A stretch of DNA of 64,000 nucleotides, from contig NW_024468532.1 in the NCBI RefSeq assembly GCF_001632365.1, forward strand, positions 193,623 to 257,622, written 5' to 3'. Origin of the DNA: Laetiporus sulphureus 93-53. Lineage: Eukaryota > Basidiomycota > Agaricomycetes > Polyporales > Laetiporaceae. The notes under the pieces are model-generated. The model saw only the letters and a program-made list of their open reading frames with translations, was not told the DNA's origin and did not search any database. The translations under genes were made by a program, and so were the position numbers. Of the stretch, positions 55,216-64,000 are shown in pieces (position 1 is the stretch's first letter; the number at the start of each line of letters is the position of its first letter).

Positions 55216-55966
55216 CTATGTATTTTCTGGCTTGGCGCATTTTCTCTTCTCAATCCTGCCGGTTCTTGGGCATCGCATTTCCTGCCAGGACACAGGCTCC
55301 ATGGTTGCACCTGGGTCTTCTATCAGAGAACATATATTTGCCTCCTCGAAGGGCATACTCACCTGCTTCACTTGTCGCAAATATCACCCCGAGATCGTTC
55401 CGAGCAGTGGTGACATAGTAACTTCGGGCATCGCCAAGCGAGATCTACAAGAGCGGCATGGTTGAGTTTGAATCTGAAGTTGTGCGGAGTCCTGTGGAAG
55501 ACGCACCACTAGTCCCTTCACAACGTCGCCTCCGCGAAAGCAATCAGCGATCTTGACCTTATCCTTTTCTGTCGCCCTGACATCTTGGACGCGGATGACA
55601 CCAGTGAACTCTTCTCCTGGTGGGAGGGGCACTCCATCCACGACCGTTATAGAGAGTACAGCCTGTTGAGGCGACAGTCGCGTAACAGACCCTAGCACGA
55701 TTGAGTTGGGTGCAGGCGGGCGCGGCCTTGTACGCGATATCGCCAACGTCTACAATGTGCGGCGACCATAACGGAGTTCAGACATGCATCATTGTCGGCT
55801 GCACAGATCACAGAAAAGATGGACCAACAGATCCTTCATGTCGCGGTACCCCGACCAGGCTTGCGCATACTTGGCCGTTTCTGGAATAGATTCCCCCGCC
55901 AAGCTGCGGGACCGGCCCGCGGGGAAGTGGGATTGGCTGCCCTGGCAAGACAAAGTCGGACGACAT
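55216..55966 (-). CDS. CSL4: CSL4, exosome S1-domain cap subunit
   Basis: Subunit of the RNA exosome, which degrades and trims RNA in nucleus and cytoplasm. Four exons (55829-55966, 55507-55749, 55363-55444, 55216-55310) give 185 aa. N-terminal domain: FVLPGQPIPLPRGPVPQLGG, then GQVCASLVGVPRHEGS. S1 domain: NSIVLGSVTRLSPQQAVLSI, GVPLPPGEEFTGVIRVQDVR, KIADCFRGGDVVKGLV, and ISLGDARSYYVTTARNDLGV. The C-terminal zinc-ribbon-like part reads MEPVSWQEMRCPRTGRIEKR with two cysteines left. The introns remove stops that would otherwise break the reading. Head-to-head with the PDH-E2 gene, 152 bp between starts. Confidence 0.92.
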
Positions 55967-56118
55967 CAGTGCGCCGAGCAGTGAGAAAGTGAGAGGAGAG
56001 AGAGTCGCGCGTGTGTCCGTGACTTGCCGTCCCATTTGTACGTGTTTGCTCGCCTCACTCAGCTTCTCACACTCGACACTTCTCGTCCCACTCTCCGTTG
56101 CCGAGACCATCGACCATC
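55967..56118. promoter_or_regulatory. Shared divergent promoter, CSL4 / PDH-E2
   Basis: 152 bp between start codons (55966 minus, 56119 plus), with pyrimidine-rich stretches (CTCACTCAGCTTCTCAC) on the plus strand near the E2 start. Factor sites cannot be named. Confidence 0.6.
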
Positions 56119-57766
56119 ATGGCCTCCGCCATTGCCCGCAGTATTCTGGCCCGACGTGCGTACGCGGGGGCATTCATATCACACTGGTCAGCTTTCATTT
56201 ACGACGTGATGTTTAGGTCTACACGTCTCTGCGCGGAGATATGCCCTCTCCAAGCTCGCCATGCCTGCGATGAGTCCAACAATGACGGAGGGTGGCATCG
56301 CGTCGTGGAAGAAGAAGGAGGGGGAGACGTTCGCTGCAGGGGACGTCCTCCTCGAGATTGTGCGTGTCATTAAGCGCGCGACGCGACGTGTTCAATGGGT
56401 TCACCTGCATAACAGGAAACGGACAAGGCCACCATTGATGTCGAGGCTCAGGATGACGGTGTCGTGGCCAAAATCATCGTGCGTGTGTTTACTCATGGGC
56501 GCATTCGTATCTTACGTTCAGTGCGCAGGCGCCAGATGGGGCAAAGAACATCGCCGTCGGCGCGCCCATTGCCATTCTCGGCGAGCAAGGGGACGACCTC
56601 TCCGGCGCGGACAAGATGGCCGCTGAGGCTGCCGCTGAGAAGGCTCCGGCTCCTCCAAAACAAGAGCAGGCACCAGAGCCCCCCAAGCCTGCGCCGGCGC
56701 CCGAACCGTCCAAGCCTCCCGAGCCTGCAGCCAAGGTGGAGACACAACCCGAGCTACCCAAGGGCGAGCGTATATTCGCATCGCCCATTGCAAAGAAGAT
56801 TGCTTTGGAGCGTGGCATACCCCTTGCGAAGGTGAAGGGCTCGGGTCCGGAGGGCCGTATAATCCGCGCGGATGTTGAGAAATACCAGCCCCCGGCCGCC
56901 CCTGCTGCCGCCGCAATTCCATCTTTCCCACCTGCAGCCGCCTTGCCGGAATATATCGATATCCCACTCTCCAACATTCGGCGTACGATTGCTGCCCGCC
57001 TGACGCAGTCCAAGCAAGAACTCCCTCATTACTATTTGACGTCCGACATCAACATGGACAAGGTCATGAAGCTTCGCGAGGTGTTCAACAAGGCGTTGGG
57101 TGAGAAGGACAAGCCCGCCAAACTCAGCCTAAATGACTTCATCCTGAAGGCGGTTGCGTGCGCACTCGCGGACGTTCCGGAGGCCAATTCGGCGTGGTTG
57201 GGCGAGACGATCAGACAGTACGACACACATTTCTCCCATCACTACGATATGCTGAGTCATGAACCTGATCGTTAGGTACAAGAAGGCTGACCTCTCGGTA
57301 GCAGTTGCGACACCTGCTGGGCTTATTACTCCCATTATCAAAGATGTCGGGTCTAAGGGGCTCGCAACCATCTCAGCTGAAGGGAAGGCGCTTGCCCAGA
57401 AGGCGCGGGATGGCAAGCTGCAACCCCAAGAGTACCAGGTATCACAGCTTTTGTTGTGCAATATGCGAATCGGCTCCTGACTAACGCGATTTCAAGGGCG
57501 GTACATTCACTGTGTCGAACTTGGGAATGTTCGGCATCAACCACTTCACTGCTATCATCAACCCTCCCCAGTCATGTATCCTCGCTGTAGGCACGACGAT
57601 GCCCACGCTAGTGCCCGCGCCGGAGGAGGAGCGCGGATTCAAAGTCGTACAGATCATGAAGGTCACGTTGAGCGCAGATCACCGGACTGTCGACGGCGCC
57701 GTCGGTGCTAAGTGGCTGCTTGCGTTCAAAGGGTACTTGGAGAACCCGTTGACGTTCATGCTGTGA
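56119..57766 (+). CDS. LAT1: Dihydrolipoamide acetyltransferase, E2 of pyruvate dehydrogenase
   Basis: Mitochondrial matrix enzyme that transfers the acetyl group from E1 through lipoamide to CoA. Six exons (56119-56155, 56217-56359, 56416-56478, 56529-57217, 57276-57438, 57497-57766) give 454 aa. Presequence [20 protein letters not shown]; lipoyl domain about 25-100 with [20 protein letters not shown] and lipoyl-lysine K64 in [10 protein letters not shown]; Ala/Pro-rich linker; peripheral-subunit-binding domain ([34 protein letters not shown]); catalytic domain ending in [15 protein letters not shown] with His427 and Asp431. One lipoyl domain, as in other fungi. Shares its promoter with CSL4. 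Confidence 0.96.
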
Positions 57767-58089
57767 TCTATGCTAAAACGCTCGTTGCTCGGGTTGAGCT
57801 TGAGGTACTCTCTACGTAGTAGTCGTATGTTAGTTGTTATGATATCGCACGGCAATGGAGGCCCCCTTAGACCAATGACCGGCTCATCAGCTTGATGTTC
57901 TGCTTCCGCGGCACGTCCCCCAGCTGATTGGCGCTCGGACGCGTCTGTGGCTGAAGAAGCTCCGCACCTTGAAGGGTTCTTAATAACCGGTATTGCCTTC
58001 TTTCAACGCGTGTTTGTGTTGCCTTTCCAATCCTGAACTTGTCTCTCACTCGCCCACATACTTTCTGAACGAATCGCCCTTGCAGCAGG
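57767..58089. other. Intergenic
   Basis: 3' flank of PDH-E2 and promoter of the next gene; nothing else seen. Confidence 0.45.
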
Positions 58090-60308
58090 ATGGATCGGAA
58101 GCATGATCTAAAAGTCCAGTTGGTAAACATTCTTGGCGCAACGATCCGCGAAGTCAACACTCTCACGTTGGAGAGAGATCAAATCAAGATAGAGGTACGC
58201 ATGCCGTCAGTCGGAAATCCGTGTAACTGAGAGCTCTACACACACAGCGAGATCTCGTTCATGAGCGTCTTCAGTTACTGCAAAAGGAATGTCATGATAC
58301 AAAACGGCTCATTGCTGAGATATCTCCTGCGCGCTCCTCAGCGCAGTCGGAGGTGGATGTCGATCAGATTCTGAGCCGCGTGCGTGTCGCCATAGCTTTG
58401 GATCGTTACTTGATGAACATGATGGAGCATTTATCAGCTATCAACCGAATCTCAGAAGAATGAAGCGCTTGTTCAATGCAAGGTTCTCAACGATGAGAAC
58501 GCGAAGCTAAAAGAGGTAGTAGCGCTCCTTGAGACTGAGAACACGAAGGATCGGATCATATGGATTGAAAAGGTGAGTAAACCGAAGAGAGTATTCCATC
58601 ACGGGGAACGTTATGACCAATTTGAGTAGATCGATAGTCTTCAGAAGACCATAACTTCGCTGGAAGAAGGAATCATAGGGAGTAACGATGAGGTAGACAG
58701 GCTGCAACAGTCGGTGCAGCAGTTGCAGGATCGGCTGCACGAAACAGAGACGGAGGTGCGGTGCACCTTCGTGCTATTGGTACTGAAGGGATTTAATAAC
58801 CTTGGCAGTTGCGAGCCTCACTGGCACGGGAGGCGCTTCAGAATATTAGAGTAAATACTGAGCGTGAGCCGGAGGTCCCAGACAAGGTGCGTTGAACTCC
58901 CTTCCGAGAGCAACCCTCATATCTTTATGGTTCCATTTTCCTCCATCATAGCTTCTCCAGGCCAGAGAAGAACTGCAAGCGCTGAAGGCTACGATCGAGA
59001 GCCAGCAGCGAGAAGTATGTATGCGATATTTTGCACGCCTAAATCAGTGTCACCAATTCTTCTCTCAGATCGAGCAGCTACGACGCGAGGCCACTCAGCA
59101 TGCAGCTCAAAGCTCAGAATCTCAGGGACAAAGCGTCAGCCGTCCCAAGCGGTACGTGTTCTTGCGGCATTCTGCAATCCCGACACAGAGACCCATAGAA
59201 ACTTTGTCAGTCGCTACATTCGCAGGAGGAACGCCGCCAACGAGAATACCGATGCGATCTCCATTCCTTCCAGTGACGAAGACGATGACGAAGATGATGA
59301 TACAGCAGCTTTGGACGAAGAGCCACTGGTCCTACACCAGTCGGGTATACCGCAACGTCGGTGGGACGTGTTGCAGCGGCTCCCTCCGATTGAGGTAGTT
59401 TTCCCCGCTGATGTTCCTAGAGCGAGCTTCACGAGAACAATGCTCTCAAATATTCTGGGCGGTGCATCTCAAGCACTCATTGTCGTGTACGTGGCCTAAC
59501 CGCTTACATATCTCACACCCAGCGCATCTGAATATCTATTGCCCACAGCGTAGCCCACCAGAAGGCACTCTCTGCGAGACACGACATCACCAAATATATC
59601 TGCCCCAAGATGGATCATAACTCGTGGCTGCCGTCCGCGCCCGGCCAGCACGGATACATGTTCGTCGGTCTCGGGTTGGAGAAATTCACGTTCGTGGACG
59701 CGGAGAGGCTGCACGTCTTTGTCGGAAAAGGCTCTGAGCATGAGTATGCGGGGCTGTACGAGGTGGTGCGAGACGCGCCGCTGTTGTCTTCGGAATGGCG
59801 AGCGGTTGCGCCGAATGTGAGCTTTCAGTCGTTCACTCCCAATCGCTGACCCTTCATCGTGCTTGCACTTGCATAGGTGAGACAAAAGTATTGCGAGACG
59901 ACTCTGGACAAGGAGCAAGCCGCAGCACGGGCAATCCACGCAAAGAGCGCGAAGGAAGCCAAGGCGGCTAGAAAACAGCTCTCCAAGTTCAAGACCACCA
60001 GCGAGATCGGCGCCGCATACGAAGACGGTCGCAAGCGCGTGCCCTGTGTGCGCCTGCAATGCATCGGCTTCGACATGGACTTCTATAGGAGCCTTGTCGC
60101 AGCGCGCAGCGGTCTTGCGACAGTGCCGTCCACACCGCAAAAGCGGTCTGCGGGAGACGGGGAGCATGGCAGTGCCAAGAAGGCACGGGCAGCGCCGCCG
60201 ACTCCCTCTGCCAGTGCTTCGAACAGGAAGTCGGATCGTTTGGCTGCTCGGGATGTGGAACCGAAGCATGAGGAGCAGAGTGACCTCACGGATATCGACG
60301 ACCAATAA
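58090..60308 (+). CDS. Coiled-coil protein with DUF6697-like C-terminal domain
   Basis: Ten exons (58090-58194, 58248-58379, 58456-58572, 58630-58755, 58809-58886, 58952-59014, 59069-59151, 59226-59486, 59549-59816, 59877-60308) give 554 aa. The N-terminal 230 residues are coiled coil (VNTLTLERDQIKIERDLVHE, KVLNDENAKLKEVVALLETE, DRLQQSVQQLQDRLHETETE), then an acidic tract (SSDEDDDEDDDTAAL). The C-terminal domain has PGQHGYMFVGLGLEKFTF, FVGKGSEHEYAGLYEVVR and LLSSEWRAV, the pattern of a basidiomycete-specific domain (DUF6697) often fused to coiled coils; its role is unknown. The tail is basic, with a probable nuclear signal around SAKKARA. The domain name is from memory. Confidence 0.75.
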
Positions 60309-60604
60309 ATGTGAGCATGCATGCATATTCACTGGCCTTTTTGCGTTGAGCTGAATGCATAACAGGTATCGAGGTTTCGCAAGTGCTTCATTTCTTCCCC
60401 TTAGGATGTGTACGAATAGTGTGTTGGGTGTTTCAAGTCAGTCAACTGTATACGAATAAGACACAGCTTCGCAATGCATCATGGAATCGCAACATCCCAC
60501 CAAGCATTCATGTATCATGGCTTAGTCAAGGGATCGATATCGGTATTCATTTCTCTCTGCAATCATCATTGTACACCAGGTCCTCCACCATTTCTAATAG
60601 AAGT

Positions 60605-61687
60605 TCAGGCATTCTTCTGAAAAATCTCCTGGGTCTTTGCAGCTTTCTCCGCCTTCCCTTTCTCGAACACCTCCCACTGCTGCGCAGCTGTTCCGACGGG
60701 GATCTGCAGGTCGCCGCGCTTGAGGCCTTCCATGGCGCCCTTCGTGAACTCGTCCAACGGCATCCAGAATTTGGAATACTTCGGAGTGGTGCCTTGATCT
60801 ATAGGGTGGTTCGTAAATTAGATGAAGCACGAATTGAGCTGTGGGCTGTTGCTTACGGTCGTGCAGTTCGGACTCGACCAGCCTAGAGATCGGGTCGGAA
60901 GATTAGTATGACAGTCCTCCACAGAGGTAGAGAGACGTACGGAGGGATGATCTCCATCACAGTCACGTTCGTGTCCTTCAGCTGCTGGTCCAAAGACAAA
61001 GAAAAGCTGTGGAGAGCGGCCTTCGTGGCGCAGTAGTTCGGCACCCAGGGGCCAGGGACAATCGCCAAACCGGAGGTTACCGTGATGATGAACGACGGGC
61101 GTCCTCTTTCCTGGAGGAAATAGATGAGGATGGAACCGACTGCGTGCAACGTGAGAGATGACGAACGCTCAGCTTCAGAAAGTGAGGTAAGAAGAACGTT
61201 GTCATTCTGATTATGGACGTATAATTCGTGTTCAGCTCCGTTTCGAGCTCTGCATGATACAAAACGTTAGAACTGTCTATGCCAAACGGTGAGAGAATTT
61301 GACGCACTGTCAAGATCGACTGACTCGGGTTTCTTGAAATCAAAGATATGCTGAATGCCGGATGAAAACATCACTGCATCGAGCTTGAGACATTTCAAAT
61401 GTCAACGTACGACTTTCCAGCAATTCAATTCCACTCACATCAGGATAATTGGTGACGATGTCCTGGACAGAACTCTTCAGGGCATCACGACCGCTGTTCA
61501 CGTCAAAATTCACAGCCTTGATCCTGTCCCCCTCCTCCGTAAGTTCATCTAGCCTCTCCTGGCGACGCCCCGCCACGATCACGGTTGGCTTGGACGGCAG
61601 CTCATGTATAACGAGCGCGAGGGCGCGACCAATGCCGGCGGTGGCACCGATGACGAGGACGCATTTGCAGTCGGTGATGCTAGGCAT
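60605..61687 (-). CDS. Short-chain dehydrogenase (DltE/oxidoreductase type), copy 1
   Basis: NAD(P)-dependent Rossmann oxidoreductase; substrate unknown. Six exons (61439-61687, 61308-61383, 61167-61249, 60941-61110, 60857-60882, 60605-60798) give 265 aa. Cofactor loop GATAGIG at residues 14-20, GRRQERLDEL (the Arg pair after strand 2 suggests NADPH), catalytic Ser149 in TVTSGLA, Tyr162 and Lys166 in NYCATK. C-terminal half: MEIIPPLVESELHD then FTKGAMEGLKRGDLQIPVGT. Close paralogue of the next gene (62063-63142), with all five introns at the same places; the two are in the same orientation, 375 bp apart. Confidence 0.92.
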
Positions 61688-62062
61688 AGCGAACTGTGGG
61701 TATCTGGTTGCAGGTCAAGTGTGGGAGGTATGCTGATCGTCCGTTCAGCATTTTATATATATGGCTGCGTATATTGTTAGACATGACGCAAGTTAACCTG
61801 GGGTGAAGATCTGAGTGACACACGTGAAAGAAGACGCTCGATCGTTTTCGCAGCCACCCACTGCGAATTCCGCACATTGTTTAGCGTATCCAAGGCGTCG
61901 CGTGTGGATTCTCCGGGAAGATTGCGTGAATCAACCCAACCGTGGCATCGTCTACGAGCCGACGGCCGCGAACACGTCGATGACCGAATGGAACACCGTA
62001 GTTTAATTGCTGCTCTGCCGTTAGTAGTTGTACAGTCTCTTACATCGTCCGTACGCCAGCTT
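61688..62062. other. Intergenic between tandem dehydrogenases
   Basis: Promoter of copy 1 and 3' flank of copy 2, with a TTTTATATATAT tract at 61750-61761 that could act as a TATA element about 65 bp upstream of the copy 1 start. Confidence 0.45.
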
Positions 62063-63142
62063 CTAAGCACCGTATCTTTCAAAATGCTCCAGTAGCCTCG
62101 CAACTCTCTCAATCTTTCCTTTCTCAAACTCGTTCCACTGCTCAGCATTGGTTCCAACAGGAATCTGTAAATCTCCGCGTTTCAAACCTTCCATGGCCTC
62201 CTTGGTGAAATCTACGAGTGGCATCCAGAACTTGGACATCATCGGCGCAGTGCCTTGATCTGAAGTGACCACATCAGTACTTCAACATGCTAGCCCCATC
62301 TGCTACTTACGATCGTGGAGCTCCGACTCGACTAACCTGAGTATCCAAATGACCTTAGTCAACATATCTTTCGGCGGTACATGTGGGGAGGCTTACGGAG
62401 GCATGATCTCCATGATGTTCACTTTCGTGTTCTTCAACTGGGCGTTAAGCGACAGCGAGAAGCTGTGCAGTGCAGCCTTTGTAGCGCAATAGTTGGGCAC
62501 CCACGCTGCTGGTGTCATTGCCAGCCCAGACGTTATGGGGATGATGAACGATGGGCGCCCTTCTTGCTGTCGAGTAAAGGTCAGAACTGCTGGATAAACC
62601 AAATTGACCCCTTACGTACACTGAGCTTCAGGAAGTGAGGAAGGAAGAATGTTATCATTATGACGATTGCCGTATAGTTGGTACTCCATTCTCGTTCCAG
62701 CTCTGACCGTGCACAGAATATCAGCGTTCCACAGCGCGGAATCTAAGCCGTAGAAAGTAAACTGACCATCAAGGTCAACTTGCTCTGGATTGGTGAAGTT
62801 ATACAACTCTTGGATACCAGACGAAAAGATAACTGCATCGAGCTTCCACCGAAATAAACCAGTGCATCGCGATGAATGTCTCTGTGCACTCACATCTCGG
62901 TACTCCGCTACGATGTCTTGAACGGCATTCTTGAGCTCGTTACGCTCTCTATTGACGTCGAACCTGACCGCACGAATCCTGTCGCCTTCCTTCAATAGCT
63001 CGTCAAGCCGCCCCTGCCGACGCCCGGCAACGATGACGAGTGGCTCAGAGGGCAGCGCATGGATTGCGAGTGCAAGTGCGCGCCCTATGCCAGAGGTTGC
63101 TCCGATGACCAGGACGCATTTACAGTCGAGAATACTGGGCAT
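62063..63142 (-). CDS. Short-chain dehydrogenase (DltE/oxidoreductase type), copy 2
   Basis: Six exons (62894-63142, 62767-62842, 62620-62702, 62397-62566, 62311-62336, 62063-62259) give 266 aa, with exon sizes almost identical to copy 1 (five of six equal). Motifs are GATSGIG, GRRQGRLDEL, PITSGLAMTP with the catalytic Ser, NYCATK with Tyr and Lys, and MEIMPPLVESELHD. Differences from copy 1 cluster in the middle exons and C terminus, which shape the substrate pocket in this superfamily. Function unknown. Confidence 0.92.
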
Positions 63143-63453
63143 GGCGAGCTTAGGACAGAGAGGGGTACTCCACTAGAGTTACTGCGATTTATACGTCTCG
63201 GCATGTGCGGTCCAGGCCATCCCAACCGAGCCACTACGGAGAACGAACTTGACCTATATATGTGGTTGCTGGTCTTTTGGGAAGTATGCGTGTGAGCGTG
63301 ATGATCCTCGAATGCATAGTCAGGTAGCACACCTCGAAGCTCAGCGAGCGCGTCCCGATCGTTGATGTGGCACCATATCAGGTCGGAACCGCAGCCACTT
63401 TCGCGCCTTATTCCTTCCCGCGTTGCATCCGCCCTGAGCGTTGCTGGAACGCG
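63143..63453. other. Divergent intergenic region, dehydrogenase copy 2 / VPS2
   Basis: Starts at 63142 (minus) and 63454 (plus); promoters for both. A possible TATA element (GACCTATATATG) lies near 63250 on the plus strand. Confidence 0.45.
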
Positions 63454-64000
63454 ATGAACATCATTGTCAGTACACCTTGCATCTCTTCTTCAGCGTTGAC
63501 ACGACAGTCGACATGCTCGTAGGAGACACTCTTTGGCCGTACGGTCACCCCGGCGGAGCGCCTCCGCCAACACCAGCGTGCGCTCGCTAAAGCGCAGCGC
63601 GAGCTCGACCGGGAACGGACGAAGCTCGAGCAGCAGGAGAAGAAGCTTGTGATGGACATCAAGAAGAGTGCCAAGGCTGGACAGATCGTGCGTGTATATG
63701 CCCTCTTTCACGGCCCATCATCTGAAGCGCAATCGTTAGAATGCATGTAAAGTCATGGCCAAGGATCTCGTTCGGACACGACGCTATGTCCAGAAGTTCT
63801 ATCAGATGCGCACACAACTGCAGGCTGTCGGACTCCGGATACAGACGTTGCGGAGTAATCAGCAGATGGCCGAAGCGATGAGAGGCGCGACCCGTGTATG
63901 CGTCAATTTACTAATCGTCCCTACAATGGTAGTTGAACACTGAGCTTTCTAGGCGATGGGCGCAATGAACCGCGGGCTTAACCTACCACAAATCCAGCGT
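63454..64000 (+). CDS. VPS2: VPS2/CHMP2 ESCRT-III subunit, 3' truncated by window end
   Basis: Snf7-fold subunit that polymerises on endosomal membranes with Vps24 and recruits Vps4. Exons 63454-63465, 63523-63687, 63740-63895 and 63953 onwards; the window ends inside the fourth. The first exon encodes only MNII, and after splicing the sequence reads ETLFGRTVTPAERLRQHQRA, then KLEQQEKKLVMDIKKSAKAG, VMAKDLVRTRRYVQKFYQM, LRSNQQMAEAMRGATRAMG and MNRGLNLPQIQR, the family signature. The MIM1 motif expected at the C terminus lies beyond the window. Confidence 0.93.

Overview
The window is a stretch of nuclear chromosome from a filamentous basidiomycete, most likely an Agaricomycete. The evidence is a dense set of protein genes on both strands, spliced with very short introns (mostly 48-60 nt, GT-AG, a few GC-AG), and fungal markers: a HapX iron regulator, a Byr4/Bfa1-type cytokinesis regulator, Sls1, NudE and a DUF6697-like protein. 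I see no rRNA, tRNA, CRISPR array or intact transposon. Species cannot be given from sequence alone. Exon models were built by hand from splice sites; every complete multi-exon model listed closes in frame with a coding length divisible by three.

Layout. 0-15 kb: 3' part of a Dal5-type MFS permease; a Byr4/Bfa1-like protein; a single-zinc-finger protein of unknown role (minus); a divergent pair, a TMEM256/DUF423 membrane protein (minus) and the rRNA methyltransferase SPB1 (plus); and the mitochondrial Sls1-type protein (minus), convergent with SPB1. 15.1-19.1 kb is gene-poor. 19-23.6 kb: HapX and, convergent with it, a mitochondrial PPR protein. 25.6-38 kb: two paralogous stand-alone adenylate-forming enzymes bracket a SLC35-type DMT transporter, the ribosome-biogenesis factor SLX9 (with an expanded in-frame 18-bp minisatellite), a long coiled-coil protein and an XRCC2-like recombinase. 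38-44.7 kb is mostly gene-poor, with one F-box protein and one doubtful small gene. 44.7-60.3 kb is compact: a Srf1-like membrane protein and a FAM192A/NIP30 protein (divergent), ES2, NudE, a Git1-like MFS permease, exosome CSL4 and the E2 subunit of pyruvate dehydrogenase (divergent), and a coiled-coil/DUF6697-like protein. 60.6-63.1 kb: a tandem pair of short-chain dehydrogenases. From 63.45 kb: the 5' part of the ESCRT-III gene VPS2, cut by the window end.

How the genes fit together. Most are housekeeping genes with no shared pathway. SPB1, SLX9 and CSL4 all act in rRNA maturation, Sls1, the PPR protein and PDH-E2 in mitochondria, but they are scattered and not an operon or cluster. Three divergent pairs share short promoters (152-197 bp between start codons). 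The accessory parts are the two adenylating enzymes and the dehydrogenase pair, both recent-looking duplications with conserved intron positions. I found no clear undescribed system; the best leads are the SLX9 repeat that copies its own splice acceptor, the GATA cluster upstream of hapX, the two orphan adenylating enzymes and a 7-nt micro-exon.
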